Below, one piece after another: positions 1 to 5,573 of a DNA stretch of 5,867 bases. Position 1 is the stretch's first letter, and every line of letters begins with the position of its first letter. A program made the translations under genes and the position numbers. This stretch comes from Roseburia sp. (lineage in GTDB: Bacteria > Bacillota > Clostridia > Lachnospirales > Lachnospiraceae): assembly GCA_017621905.1 (NCBI GenBank), contig JAGASC010000333.1, forward strand, positions 1 to 5,867, in the 5' to 3' direction. The notes below the pieces were generated by a model. It was given only the letters and a program-made list of their open reading frames with translations. It was not told the origin of the DNA and searched no databases.

Positions 1-191
1 CCATTGGAAAAGAGTGGAATGAGCAGGCAGCAGCTTATGCAGCTTACGCGGTAGGCAAGACCTTGGATGAAGTAAACGGGACTGCAGTTACCGAGGGAGT
101 TCCTTCAGATGCAGATCTGGCAGCTTCTGTGACGATTCACATTGGAGATTTTAATACGGTGCTGACGAAAGCTGTGAATAGCGCAAAGTAG
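1..191 (+). CDS. C-terminal end of an unidentified, probably exported protein (5' end outside window)
   Basis: The reading frame starting at base 3 is open to the TAG at 189-191 and gives 62 residues: it begins IGKEWNEQAAAYAAYAVGKT, continues LDEVNG, and ends VTIHIGDFNTVLTKAVNSAK. The composition (Ala, Thr, Asp, no long hydrophobic stretch) and the pattern GKEW..Q / GKT.DEV / DADL..SVTI.I.DF resemble a C-terminal unit I associate with secreted or lipid-anchored Clostridia proteins of unknown function, some of which lie near FMN-related genes; that resemblance is from memory. No catalytic motif is visible in this tail. It is followed by an intrinsic terminator, so it ends its own transcript and is not co-transcribed with apbE. 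Whether it is an FMN-carrying substrate of the downstream ApbE is an inference that needs the missing N-terminal part. Confidence 0.8.
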   Translation, partial: IGKEWNEQAAAYAAYAVGKTLDEVNGTAVTEGVPSDADLAASVTIHIGDFNTVLTKAVNSAK

Positions 192-230
192 ATAGGTTTA
201 TGGGGGACATAGTGGCCTGCTGAAGGCCGG

Positions 231-268
231 GAGGTGGGGAGTGTGCAAGCGCACTCCCCACTTCTTTT
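231..268 (+). terminator. Strong rho-independent terminator after the partial gene
   Basis: GTGGGGAGTG at 234-243 pairs perfectly with CACTCCCCAC at 252-261. The stem extends inward by a U-G and a G-C pair to a CAAG loop (246-249) and outward by G-U, A-U and G-C pairs to 231/264. A T-rich tail (TTCTTTT, 262-268) follows. It lies 40 bases past the TAG at 189-191. A smaller hairpin, GGCCT/AGGCC at 214-218 and 224-228, sits just before it. Confidence 0.88.
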
Positions 269-290
269 GTGGATACCATCCGTATGCCGC

Positions 291-353
291 GGGGTCTATA
301 GAGAAAAATTGTCTTCTAAGACCCCGTTACAAAGAAAAAACAAGGAAAAAATG
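291..353. repeat. Direct repeat copy 1, hairpin-bearing, in the apbE upstream region
   Basis: This ~63-bp unit begins GGGGTCTATAGAGAAAAATT and ends CAAGGAAAAAATG. It recurs 81 bp downstream with five substitutions and one inserted A. Inside it, CGGGGTCT (290-297) is the exact reverse complement of AGACCCCG (319-326), giving an 8-bp stem with a 21-base loop. The 192-535 stretch holds no credible gene: a 102-codon open frame starting inside the terminator stem simply reads through both repeats and lacks a ribosome site. Confidence 0.85.
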
Positions 354-371
354 AACATTTGCCTAAAATCA

Positions 372-435
372 GGGGTCTATAGAGAAAAATTGTCATCTGA
401 GATCCCGTTGCAAAGAAAAAAACAAGGAAAAGATG
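372..435. repeat. Direct repeat copy 2, hairpin-bearing
   Basis: This is the second copy of the unit at 291-353. GGGGTCT (372-378) faces AGATCCC (400-406). The C-to-T change in the right arm, relative to copy 1, turns one G-C into a G-U pair, so the RNA stem is kept. The other differences fall in the loop or in the A-rich tail, where one A is inserted. It could be a small interspersed element or a structured leader or tail; the sequence alone does not decide. Confidence 0.85.
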
Positions 436-452
436 TTTGTTCAAATAAGGTA

Positions 453-481
453 TTTCATCCATGGAAAAGAATTGTTATAAT
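453..481 (+). promoter_or_regulatory. Candidate promoter for the apbE operon
   Basis: A perfect -10 box TATAAT is at 476-481. The hexamer 17 bases upstream, TTTCAT (453-458), is a poor -35. It is the only consensus -10 seen between the upstream terminator and apbE and lies about 75 bases before the chosen start, so it is the best candidate despite the weak -35; an activator may be needed. Confidence 0.45.
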
Positions 482-545
482 AGGAAATGTTAGCAGAATA
501 CTGGTAGTGGAATCAAAATTCTACGGTAAAACGTTATGGTAGAAA

Positions 546-550
546 TGAGG
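546..550 (+). promoter_or_regulatory. Ribosome binding site that decides the apbE start
   Basis: TGAGG lies 6 bases before the ATG at 557. The longer in-frame ATGs at 536 and 545 have no such site in front of them, and starting at 557 gives a normal MKKSRIAAALL membrane-targeting N-terminus. Confidence 0.65.
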
Positions 551-556
551 CAAAGT

Positions 557-1627
557 ATGAAAAAAAGTAGAATCGCGGCAGCGTTGCTGGTGGCAGCATT
601 GCTGATAGGCTTTCTTATATATAGACAGGCGGGAAACGGGCAGAACAGCGATGCCGGACTGACCCGCTACACGGCAAGCTTTCTGGACGTGTTTGACACC
701 CAGACGGAAATCGTGGGATATGGGACAAGTGAAGAAACATTTACAGAACAGGTGAAGCTGCTAAAGGATAAGCTTACCTTTTACAATAACCTGTATGATA
801 TTTACCACGACTACGAGGGAATCAATAATATAAAGACCATCAATGATAATGCCGGAATAGCACCGGTGGTGGTGGATAAAGAAATCATTGAGCTGCTGCA
901 ATACAGCAAGGATATGTACGAATTTACAGAGGGACAGCTGAATATTGCCATGGGAAGTGTGCTTACAATATGGCATGACTACAGAGAAGAAGGTATCAAT
1001 AATCCGGAAAAGGCGAAGCTGCCGGACATGGCAGAGCTTCAAACTGCCGCCGCGCATACAGACATCAGCCAGCTCATCATTGACCAGGAGGCATCCACCG
1101 TTTATCTGGCGGATCCGGAAATGTCCCTGGATGTGGGCGGTATCGGCAAAGGTTACGCGGTGCAGCGGGTGGCAGAGTATGCGAAGGAGCTTGGAGTAGA
1201 AAGCATTTTGCTCAGCGTGGGCGGAAACGTCGCCGCTGTTGGGGAAAAGCCGGATGGTTCTCAGTGGAAACTGGGCATCCAGAATCCGGATCTGGAGAGT
1301 GACGAGGAGTATTCCAGAAAGGTGCAGGTTAAGGATGAAAGCGTGGTCACCAGCGGCAATTATCAGAGATATTATGTGGTAGATGGCGTGCGGTATTGCC
1401 ATATCGTGGATCCGGATACGCTGATGCCTGCGGATTACTTTGCGTCGGTGTCCATTATCACAGCAGATTCCGGAGAAGCCGATGCGCTGTCAACGGCGGT
1501 TTACAACATGCCTTTTGCGGAAGGGCTTGCATATGTCAATGGTTTGGATGGCGTGGAGGCCATGTGGATTTTTGAGGATGGAAGCGTGGAGTATTCGGCA
1601 CATTTTGAGGAATATGTGGCAGAGTAA
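557..1627 (+). CDS. apbE: ApbE family FAD:protein FMN transferase, membrane-anchored
   Basis: ApbE enzymes move FMN from FAD onto a Thr or Ser of extracytoplasmic proteins, using Mg2+. From the ATG at 557 the product has 356 residues, normal for the family. Residues 5-22 form one hydrophobic helix after MKK, with no lipobox cysteine, so it is probably an N-terminally anchored protein facing outward. Family blocks in order: FLDVFDTQTEIVGY (about 42-55), LDVGGIGKGYAV (about 191-202), SVGGNV (220-225), TSGNYQRYY (265-273), HIVDP (282-286) and DSGEADALSTA (304-314), the last holding the conserved Asp/Thr region used for metal and FAD binding. The body also shows NIAMGSVLTIWHDYR, typical of Clostridia members. 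A longer in-frame start at 536 is possible but lacks a ribosome site. It is first in an operon with the next two genes (30-base gap to the next). Family assignment is secure; the flavinylated target is not known from this window. Confidence 0.95.
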   Translation: MKKSRIAAALLVAALLIGFLIYRQAGNGQNSDAGLTRYTASFLDVFDTQTEIVGYGTSEETFTEQVKLLKDKLTFYNNLYDIYHDYEGINNIKTINDNAGIAPVVVDKEIIELLQYSKDMYEFTEGQLNIAMGSVLTIWHDYREEGINNPEKAKLPDMAELQTAAAHTDISQLIIDQEASTVYLADPEMSLDVGGIGKGYAVQRVAEYAKELGVESILLSVGGNVAAVGEKPDGSQWKLGIQNPDLESDEEYSRKVQVKDESVVTSGNYQRYYVVDGVRYCHIVDPDTLMPADYFASVSIITADSGEADALSTAVYNMPFAEGLAYVNGLDGVEAMWIFEDGSVEYSAHFEEYVAE

Positions 1628-1657
1628 AAAAATGTGGAAGGATACGTTAATAAAAAT

Positions 1658-2044
1658 ATGGAGAAAAAAGCGAAAAAAAATGATATCATATTAATTGTTG
1701 TGCTGATCGTGGCGGCACTGGCGGCATACTTGGGAATCCTGTATTTTCAGGAAAAAAGCACAAAAGACGGCGTAGCGGTAGTAAAGATTGACGGGGAAGA
1801 GTATGGCCGCTATTCGTTGACGGAAGATAGGACAGAACGGATTGAACTGCCGGACGGTTCTTACAACGTATTGAAAATCACAGACGGTAAAGCGGATGTT
1901 ACGGAGGCATCCTGTCGGGACGGAATTTGCGTCAAACATCGGCCAGTGAACCGGAAAGGCCAGAGCATTGTCTGCCTGCCCAATAAGCTGGTGGTGGAAA
2001 TCGAAAACGGCGAGGAAGCGGAAGTGGATGCGATAACACATTAG
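1658..2044 (+). CDS. Small membrane-anchored NusG domain II protein
   Basis: The product has 128 residues from the ATG at 1658: a basic N-terminus, one membrane helix (about 10-30), then an extracytoplasmic beta-rich domain. The segment SCRDGIC (85-91) followed by GQSIVCLPNKLVVEI (101-115) is the hallmark of the NusG domain II family of stand-alone membrane proteins; cysteines 86, 91 and 106 are visible and could form a disulfide or bind a ligand. This is not transcription factor NusG: the NGN and KOW parts are absent. It sits between apbE and a Gx-transporter gene, an association seen widely in Firmicutes and reminiscent of the eetA/eetB pair in Listeria electron-transfer loci (my recollection, not checked). 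Start choice is uncertain: GGAAGGA (1636-1642) is rather far (15 bases) from this ATG, and an in-frame GTG at 1634 would add eight residues but has no ribosome site. Confidence 0.88.
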   Translation: MEKKAKKNDIILIVVLIVAALAAYLGILYFQEKSTKDGVAVVKIDGEEYGRYSLTEDRTERIELPDGSYNVLKITDGKADVTEASCRDGICVKHRPVNRKGQSIVCLPNKLVVEIENGEEAEVDAITH

Positions 2045-2066
2045 CGCGATTACTACGCTATGCATT

Positions 2067-2075
2067 GGAATGGAG
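2067..2075 (+). promoter_or_regulatory. Ribosome binding site that decides the Gx-transporter start
   Basis: GGAATGGAG ends 6 bases before the ATG at 2082. The in-frame ATG at 2070 lies inside this site and has none of its own, so 2082 is preferred. Confidence 0.65.
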
Positions 2076-2081
2076 ATTAGT

Positions 2082-2576
2082 ATGACAACGAAAAAAATTG
2101 CATATTTGGGGCTGTTGATTGCCTTGGCATTCGTATTTTCATATGTAGAGTTTTTGATACCGATAAATCTTGGGGTGCCGGGGGCTAAGCTGGGGCTGGC
2201 AAATCTGGTCATTATTGTGGCGCTGTATACGCTGGGAGAGCGGGAGGCATTTCTGCTGTCCATGATTCGTATCGTGCTGGTGGGCTTTACTTTCGGAAAT
2301 ATGGCGAGTATGCTCTACAGCCTGGCCGGCGGAATCTTAAGTTTTGCCGTGATGGTGCTTGCAAAAAAAATGAAGCTGCTGTCCGTGACCGGTGTCAGTG
2401 TGCTGGGCGGCGTATTCCATAATGTGGGGCAGATTATCGTGGCCATCTTTGTGGTGGAGACGGCAAGTTTGATTTATTATCTGCCGGTGCTGATATTGGC
2501 AGGAACCCTGGCCGGCGTGGCAATCGGTGTGCTGGGAGCTATGGTGACAAAGCGGATCGGGAAAATTTGGATGTAA
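2082..2576 (+). CDS. Gx-transporter family / heptaprenyl diphosphate synthase component I-like membrane protein
   Basis: This is a 164-residue, very hydrophobic protein with about five predicted membrane segments. Family marks are the early polar-hydrophobic segment VEFLIPINLGVPGAKLGL (about 18-35), the following NLVIIVALY, SLAGG in the middle, and FHNVGQIIVA (about 112-121). Such proteins are annotated as Gx transporters or as heptaprenyl diphosphate synthase component I, but they lack the DDxxD prenyltransferase motifs, so a direct synthase activity is not supported; an ECF S-component-like membrane or transport role is more plausible. It ends the apbE operon, 37 bases after the NusG domain II gene. 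Its linkage to ApbE suggests a part in supplying or anchoring flavin or quinone components of an extracytoplasmic redox system (inference). No polyprenyl synthetase gene follows; guaA does. No convincing terminator is seen after its stop, only AT-rich sequence. Confidence 0.88.
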   Translation: MTTKKIAYLGLLIALAFVFSYVEFLIPINLGVPGAKLGLANLVIIVALYTLGEREAFLLSMIRIVLVGFTFGNMASMLYSLAGGILSFAVMVLAKKMKLLSVTGVSVLGGVFHNVGQIIVAIFVVETASLIYYLPVLILAGTLAGVAIGVLGAMVTKRIGKIWM

Positions 2577-2623
2577 ACATATACATTTGCAAACAATGAT
2601 TTAAAATAAATATTTGTAAAAAC

Positions 2624-2652
2624 TTGTAAACAGGACAAACTTATTTTATAAT
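2624..2652 (+). promoter_or_regulatory. Promoter of guaA
   Basis: TTGTAA (2624-2629), a 17-base spacer, and a perfect TATAAT (2647-2652). Transcription would begin near 2659, leaving a leader of about 65 bases. No purine-riboswitch-like core is recognisable in that short leader. The ribosome site GGAGG (2711-2715) sits 8 bases before the guaA ATG. Confidence 0.7.
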
Positions 2653-2723
2653 GATAAAATCGAAAACGACAAACTGTTTTTGCAGAACCATTTTGAGCAT
2701 CAACAAAATAGGAGGAAATATCA

Positions 2724-4286
2724 ATGAGTACGGAAAATAATTTTTTCCAGGAGAAGGTAATTGTCATTGATTTTGGCGGTCAGTACAACCAGCTGGTTGC
2801 ACGGCGTGTCAGAGAATGCAATGTTTACTGTGAAATATATTCTTACAGGACGGATATTGAACAAATCAAAGCGATGAATCCCAAGGGAATTATCCTTACC
2901 GGCGGACCAAACAGCTGTTATGAGCCGGGAGCGCCGACTTATACGAAGGAACTGTTTGAACTGGGCATCCCAGTGCTGGGACTTTGCTACGGTGCGCAGC
3001 TTATGATGCACGTGTTGGGAGGCAAGGTGGAAAAGGCGCCGGTGCGCGAGTACGGCAAGACGGAAGTTTTTGTGGATACGACGTCACCGCTGTTTGCGGA
3101 TGTGGCACCTACTACAATCTGCTGGATGAGCCATTTTGATTATATTTCCCAGATTGCCCCCGGATTTTCCATTGTGGCCCATACCGCGGACTGTCCGGTG
3201 GCAGCTGCGGAGAACCGGGAGAAGAAACTTTTTGCAATTCAGTTCCATCCGGAGGTGCTCCACACTCAGGAGGGGACCAAGATGCTGCACAACTTCGTGC
3301 GTGGTGTCTGTGGCTGTGCCGGAAACTGGAGAATGGATTCTTTTGTGGAAAATTCCATTCGGGAAATCCGCGAAAAGGTCGGAAACGGTAAAGTGTTGTG
3401 CGCGTTGTCCGGCGGTGTGGATTCTTCTGTGGCAGCAGTTATGCTGGCGAAGGCAATCGGTGATCAGCTGACCTGTGTATTTGTAGATCATGGTCTTCTT
3501 CGGAAAAATGAAGGAGATGAGGTCGAGGAGGTATTTGGACCAAATGGACCTTATGAGCTGAACTTTATCCGGGTGAATGCACAGCAGCGTTTCTATGAAA
3601 AACTGGCCGGCGTGGAAGAGCCGGAGAAGAAGCGCAAGATTATTGGTGAAGAATTTATCCGCGTGTTTGAGGAAGAGGCAAAGAAGATCGGTGCGGTGGA
3701 TTTCCTTGTGCAGGGAACCATTTACCCGGATGTGGTTGAGAGTGGCCTGGGCGGCGAATCTGCTGTAATTAAGTCTCATCACAATGTAGGTGGATTGCCG
3801 GATTGCGTGGATTTTAAGGAGATTATTGAGCCGCTGCGGAATTTGTTTAAGGATGAGGTAAGAAAGGCCGGTTTGGAGCTTGGTATTCCGGAGAAACTGG
3901 TATTCCGTCAGCCGTTCCCGGGACCGGGACTTGGAATCCGTATCATCGGAGAGGTTACTGCGGATAAGGTACGGATTGTGCAGGATGCAGATGCAATTTA
4001 CCGGGAGGAGATTGCAAAAGCTGGATATGATAGAAGCGTGGGGCAGTATTTTGCGGCGCTTACGAATATGCGATCCGTTGGTGTTATGGGGGATGAGAGA
4101 ACCTATGACTATGCGGTGGCACTCAGAGCGGTGAATACGATTGACTTTATGACTGCGGAGGCGGCGGAGATTCCGTTTGCGGTGCTGCAGACAGTGACGA
4201 GCCGAATTATCAATGAAGTCAGAGGGGTGAACCGGGTATTCTATGATTTGACGAGTAAACCGCCAGGGACGATTGAGTTTGAGTAG
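2724..4286 (+). CDS. guaA: GMP synthase (glutamine-hydrolysing), full length
   Basis: This enzyme makes GMP from XMP, ATP and glutamine, the last step of guanine nucleotide synthesis in the cytoplasm. The 520-residue product has the full two-part build. The N-terminal class I glutamine amidotransferase shows GLCYGAQ with nucleophile Cys88 and QFHPEV with His175 and Glu177, completing the triad. The ATP-pyrophosphatase part begins with the P-loop LSGGVDSS (228-235) and continues with QGTIYPDVVES (330-340), KSHHNVGGLP (350-359) and RQPFPGPGLGIR (395-406). The C-terminal dimerisation part ends SKPPGTIEFE; most relatives I know end in a version of KPPGTIEWE, so the Phe is a small oddity at a site where islands insert. 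It has its own promoter and strong ribosome site, and is transcribed independently of apbE. A 418-codon antisense open frame across it is a shadow. Confidence 0.98.
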   Translation: MSTENNFFQEKVIVIDFGGQYNQLVARRVRECNVYCEIYSYRTDIEQIKAMNPKGIILTGGPNSCYEPGAPTYTKELFELGIPVLGLCYGAQLMMHVLGGKVEKAPVREYGKTEVFVDTTSPLFADVAPTTICWMSHFDYISQIAPGFSIVAHTADCPVAAAENREKKLFAIQFHPEVLHTQEGTKMLHNFVRGVCGCAGNWRMDSFVENSIREIREKVGNGKVLCALSGGVDSSVAAVMLAKAIGDQLTCVFVDHGLLRKNEGDEVEEVFGPNGPYELNFIRVNAQQRFYEKLAGVEEPEKKRKIIGEEFIRVFEEEAKKIGAVDFLVQGTIYPDVVESGLGGESAVIKSHHNVGGLPDCVDFKEIIEPLRNLFKDEVRKAGLELGIPEKLVFRQPFPGPGLGIRIIGEVTADKVRIVQDADAIYREEIAKAGYDRSVGQYFAALTNMRSVGVMGDERTYDYAVALRAVNTIDFMTAEAAEIPFAVLQTVTSRIINEVRGVNRVFYDLTSKPPGTIEFE

Positions 4287-4372
4287 TTTGCTTGACAGCA
4301 CACCATCTGAGGATATAGAAGAAATAACTGAAAACCTCAAAAACGAAGAATGAAACTGAATAGGTAACTTAC

Positions 4373-4429
4373 AAACAAGGTGTGATATCTAAACTATATT
4401 AAGTAGTCAGGTAGTGCACCTTGTTTTAA
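4373..4429 (+). terminator. Probable terminator after guaA, with an unusually long loop
   Basis: AAACAAGGTG (4373-4382) is the exact reverse complement of CACCTTGTTT (4417-4426), enclosing a 34-base loop; within the loop ACTA (4393-4396) and TAGT (4404-4407) may form a small inner stem. The right arm ends in a T run. It lies 87 bases after the guaA stop, and no better hairpin is seen in between. The long loop makes this less certain than an ordinary terminator; it may instead mark the edge of an inserted or deleted segment. Confidence 0.5.
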
Positions 4430-4471
4430 ATATATGAAAGCCATTACAACAAAAAAATAATTAAAAAACGA

Positions 4472-4502
4472 TTGACCTTCACGGAACGTCATAGATTAAA
4501 GT
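4472..4502 (+). promoter_or_regulatory. MerR-type promoter with operator in a 19-bp spacer
   Basis: The -35 box TTGACC (4472-4477) and the -10-like box TAAAGT (4497-4502) are 19 bases apart, the over-long spacing typical of promoters that MerR-family regulators twist into an active form. The spacer carries a dyad centred on GAA (4484-4486), flanked by ACG and CGT; a slightly offset reading, TGACCTT (4473-4479) versus AACGTCA (4485-4491), is complementary at 6 of 7 positions. It sits right in front of the MerR-family gene, so autoregulation is likely. Confidence 0.6.
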
Positions 4503-4517
4503 GAAAGTATCAGGAAC

Positions 4518-4525
4518 AAGGAGGT
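4518..4525 (+). promoter_or_regulatory. Ribosome binding site that decides the merR-family start
   Basis: AAGGAGGT is a near-perfect Shine-Dalgarno, 8 bases before the ATG at 4534. The upstream in-frame GTG at 4501 would place this site inside the coding region and overlaps the -10 box, so it is rejected as the start. Confidence 0.8.
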
Positions 4526-4533
4526 CAGCAGCC

Positions 4534-5382
4534 ATGATGACAGTAAAAGAAATATCAAAATTGACAGGTATTAGTGCACGAACGCTCCACTATTATGATG
4601 AAATAGGTTTGTTTGTACCTACAGATAAAAGTGAAGCAGGATACCGGCTTTATGACGATAAGGCATTGGAAACATTACAACAGATATTGTTTTTCCGTGA
4701 ATTTGATATTCCTTTAAAGAAAATTAAGGCTGTTATGGAAAATCCGGCTCTTGATAGAAAACAAGTTTTACGAATGCAAAGAAAAATGCTAGTGGCAAAG
4801 AAAGAACGGATGGAGCGTTTGATTGCCAGCATCGATGACGTTTTGAAGGGAGATAACAGGATGGACTTTACAGTATTTGATGAAACGGAAATAAAAACCA
4901 TGTATGACAGTATGGTTGAGAACATGAATGATGAAATCAAACAGGTATTTATTGATCAATATGGCAGCATGGAAGAGTTTGAGAAACATTTTCTGAAAAG
5001 TGCAGCATCTGAACAGGCACAAAAGAATTATGCTAAATTGGTCGAATGGTATGGGGATAAAGATGCCATTTTGGAAGCAAGTAAAAATCCAAATGGTTCG
5101 GAGATTATGACTTCTTACCAGAAACGAATGGGAAATATTCAGCAAAAAATTGCTGGCAGGATGGGAACAGATGTAAATTCTTTTGAAGTCCGCCAGTTAA
5201 TTGGAGAATATGATTTTGTGGCAAAACAGCTATATCAAATGTCGGATGTGAAAGAAATGATGATCGAAATAGCGAAGGAATATAAAAGTAACGAGGAGAT
5301 TCAAAAGGGAGTAGATTCGGTATATGGTGTAGGTGCGACCGTGTATATGGGAGAAGCCATAGAAGCGTTTTATAACAAATAA
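4534..5382 (+). CDS. MerR-family transcriptional regulator with TipAS-type ligand-binding domain
   Basis: This 282-residue protein has an N-terminal MerR winged helix-turn-helix: MTVKEISKLTGISARTLHYYD (2-22), then EIGLFVPTDKSEAGYRLY (23-40). A long helix with KKIKAVM and RMQRKMLVAKKERMERLIASI (about 68-110) forms the dimerisation coiled coil. The C-terminal ~150 residues, from about DETEIKTMYDSM to a GATVYMGEAIEAFYNK end, match the layout of the TipAS antibiotic-recognition domain, which in TipAL binds thiopeptides; relatives such as Mta or SkgA sense other compounds, so the ligand here is unknown. Length fits TipAL-like regulators. The region is clearly more AT-rich than guaA: for example 17 G/C among 4681-4740 against 31 among 3721-3780. 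No transporter or resistance gene adjoins it in the window; the promoter in front suggests it controls at least itself. Confidence 0.93.
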   Translation: MMTVKEISKLTGISARTLHYYDEIGLFVPTDKSEAGYRLYDDKALETLQQILFFREFDIPLKKIKAVMENPALDRKQVLRMQRKMLVAKKERMERLIASIDDVLKGDNRMDFTVFDETEIKTMYDSMVENMNDEIKQVFIDQYGSMEEFEKHFLKSAASEQAQKNYAKLVEWYGDKDAILEASKNPNGSEIMTSYQKRMGNIQQKIAGRMGTDVNSFEVRQLIGEYDFVAKQLYQMSDVKEMMIEIAKEYKSNEEIQKGVDSVYGVGATVYMGEAIEAFYNK

Positions 5383-5440
5383 CAAGTTGCCAGACGCTGT
5401 AATTTCTATAATAAGTGACAGGAAATATGGTGTAGGATGA

Positions 5441-5527
5441 TTGAACCACCAGAAAGAATGATTAAGCGGATGGACTGCACAGATCTGCCAGCATGAGATT
5501 GACCATTTAAGCGGGATTATCATTTAG
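5441..5527 (+). pseudogene. Remnant of a peptide deformylase gene (C-terminal tail only)
   Basis: The frame from TTA at 5462 to TAG at 5525-5527 encodes LSGWTAQICQHEIDHLSGII plus a final I. QHEIDHLxG is motif 3 of peptide deformylase, the HExxH metal-binding helix, and SGWTAQ...GIII-stop matches the exact C-terminus of short Clostridia deformylases. In the same frame, LNHQKE (5441-5458) precedes an in-frame TGA (5459-5461), and another TGA lies at 5438-5440. Motifs 1 (GxGLAAPQ) and 2 (EGCLS) are absent from the window, and no start or ribosome site is present, so the product cannot be active. It begins about 60 bases after the regulator gene and is followed by the terminator at 5541. Confidence 0.75.
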
Positions 5528-5540
5528 TACAGAGAGAAAT

Positions 5541-5573
5541 AAAAGCAAAACCATTTACACCGGTTTTGCTTTT
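5541..5573. terminator. Bidirectional intrinsic terminator
   Basis: AAAAGCAAAACC (5541-5552) pairs perfectly with GGTTTTGCTTTT (5562-5573) around a 9-base loop (5553-5561). T runs lie at the 3' side of the stem on both strands, so it can stop plus-strand transcripts from the regulator and minus-strand transcripts of the small gene. The stop codon of the minus-strand gene lies in its loop. Confidence 0.88.

Noticed and set aside
234..542. 102-codon plus-strand open frame starting with GTG
   Set aside because: It begins inside a terminator stem, has no ribosome site, and consists mainly of the two repeats; the single-A insertion in copy 2 shifts the repeated peptide's frame, so coding is not conserved between copies.
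761..1402. 213-codon antisense open frame across apbE
   Set aside because: Shadow of apbE with no ribosome site or recognisable domain.
1632..1694. 20-codon ATG frame MWKDTLIKIWRKKRKKMISY between apbE and the NusG domain II gene
   Set aside because: No ribosome site precedes it, and the GGAAGGA inside it more likely serves the next gene.
2659..2723. Possible purine riboswitch in the guaA leader
   Set aside because: The leader is only about 65 bases and shows neither the three-way junction nor the conserved core bases of purine aptamers.
3084..4340. 418-codon antisense open frame across guaA
   Set aside because: It lies wholly opposite the well-supported guaA, has no family motifs and reads as a His/Arg/Cys-rich shadow.
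5322..5436. 12-bp direct repeat ATATGGTGTAGG at 5322-5333 and 5425-5436
   Set aside because: One shared 12-mer is about what chance gives in a window this size, and the flanks do not match.
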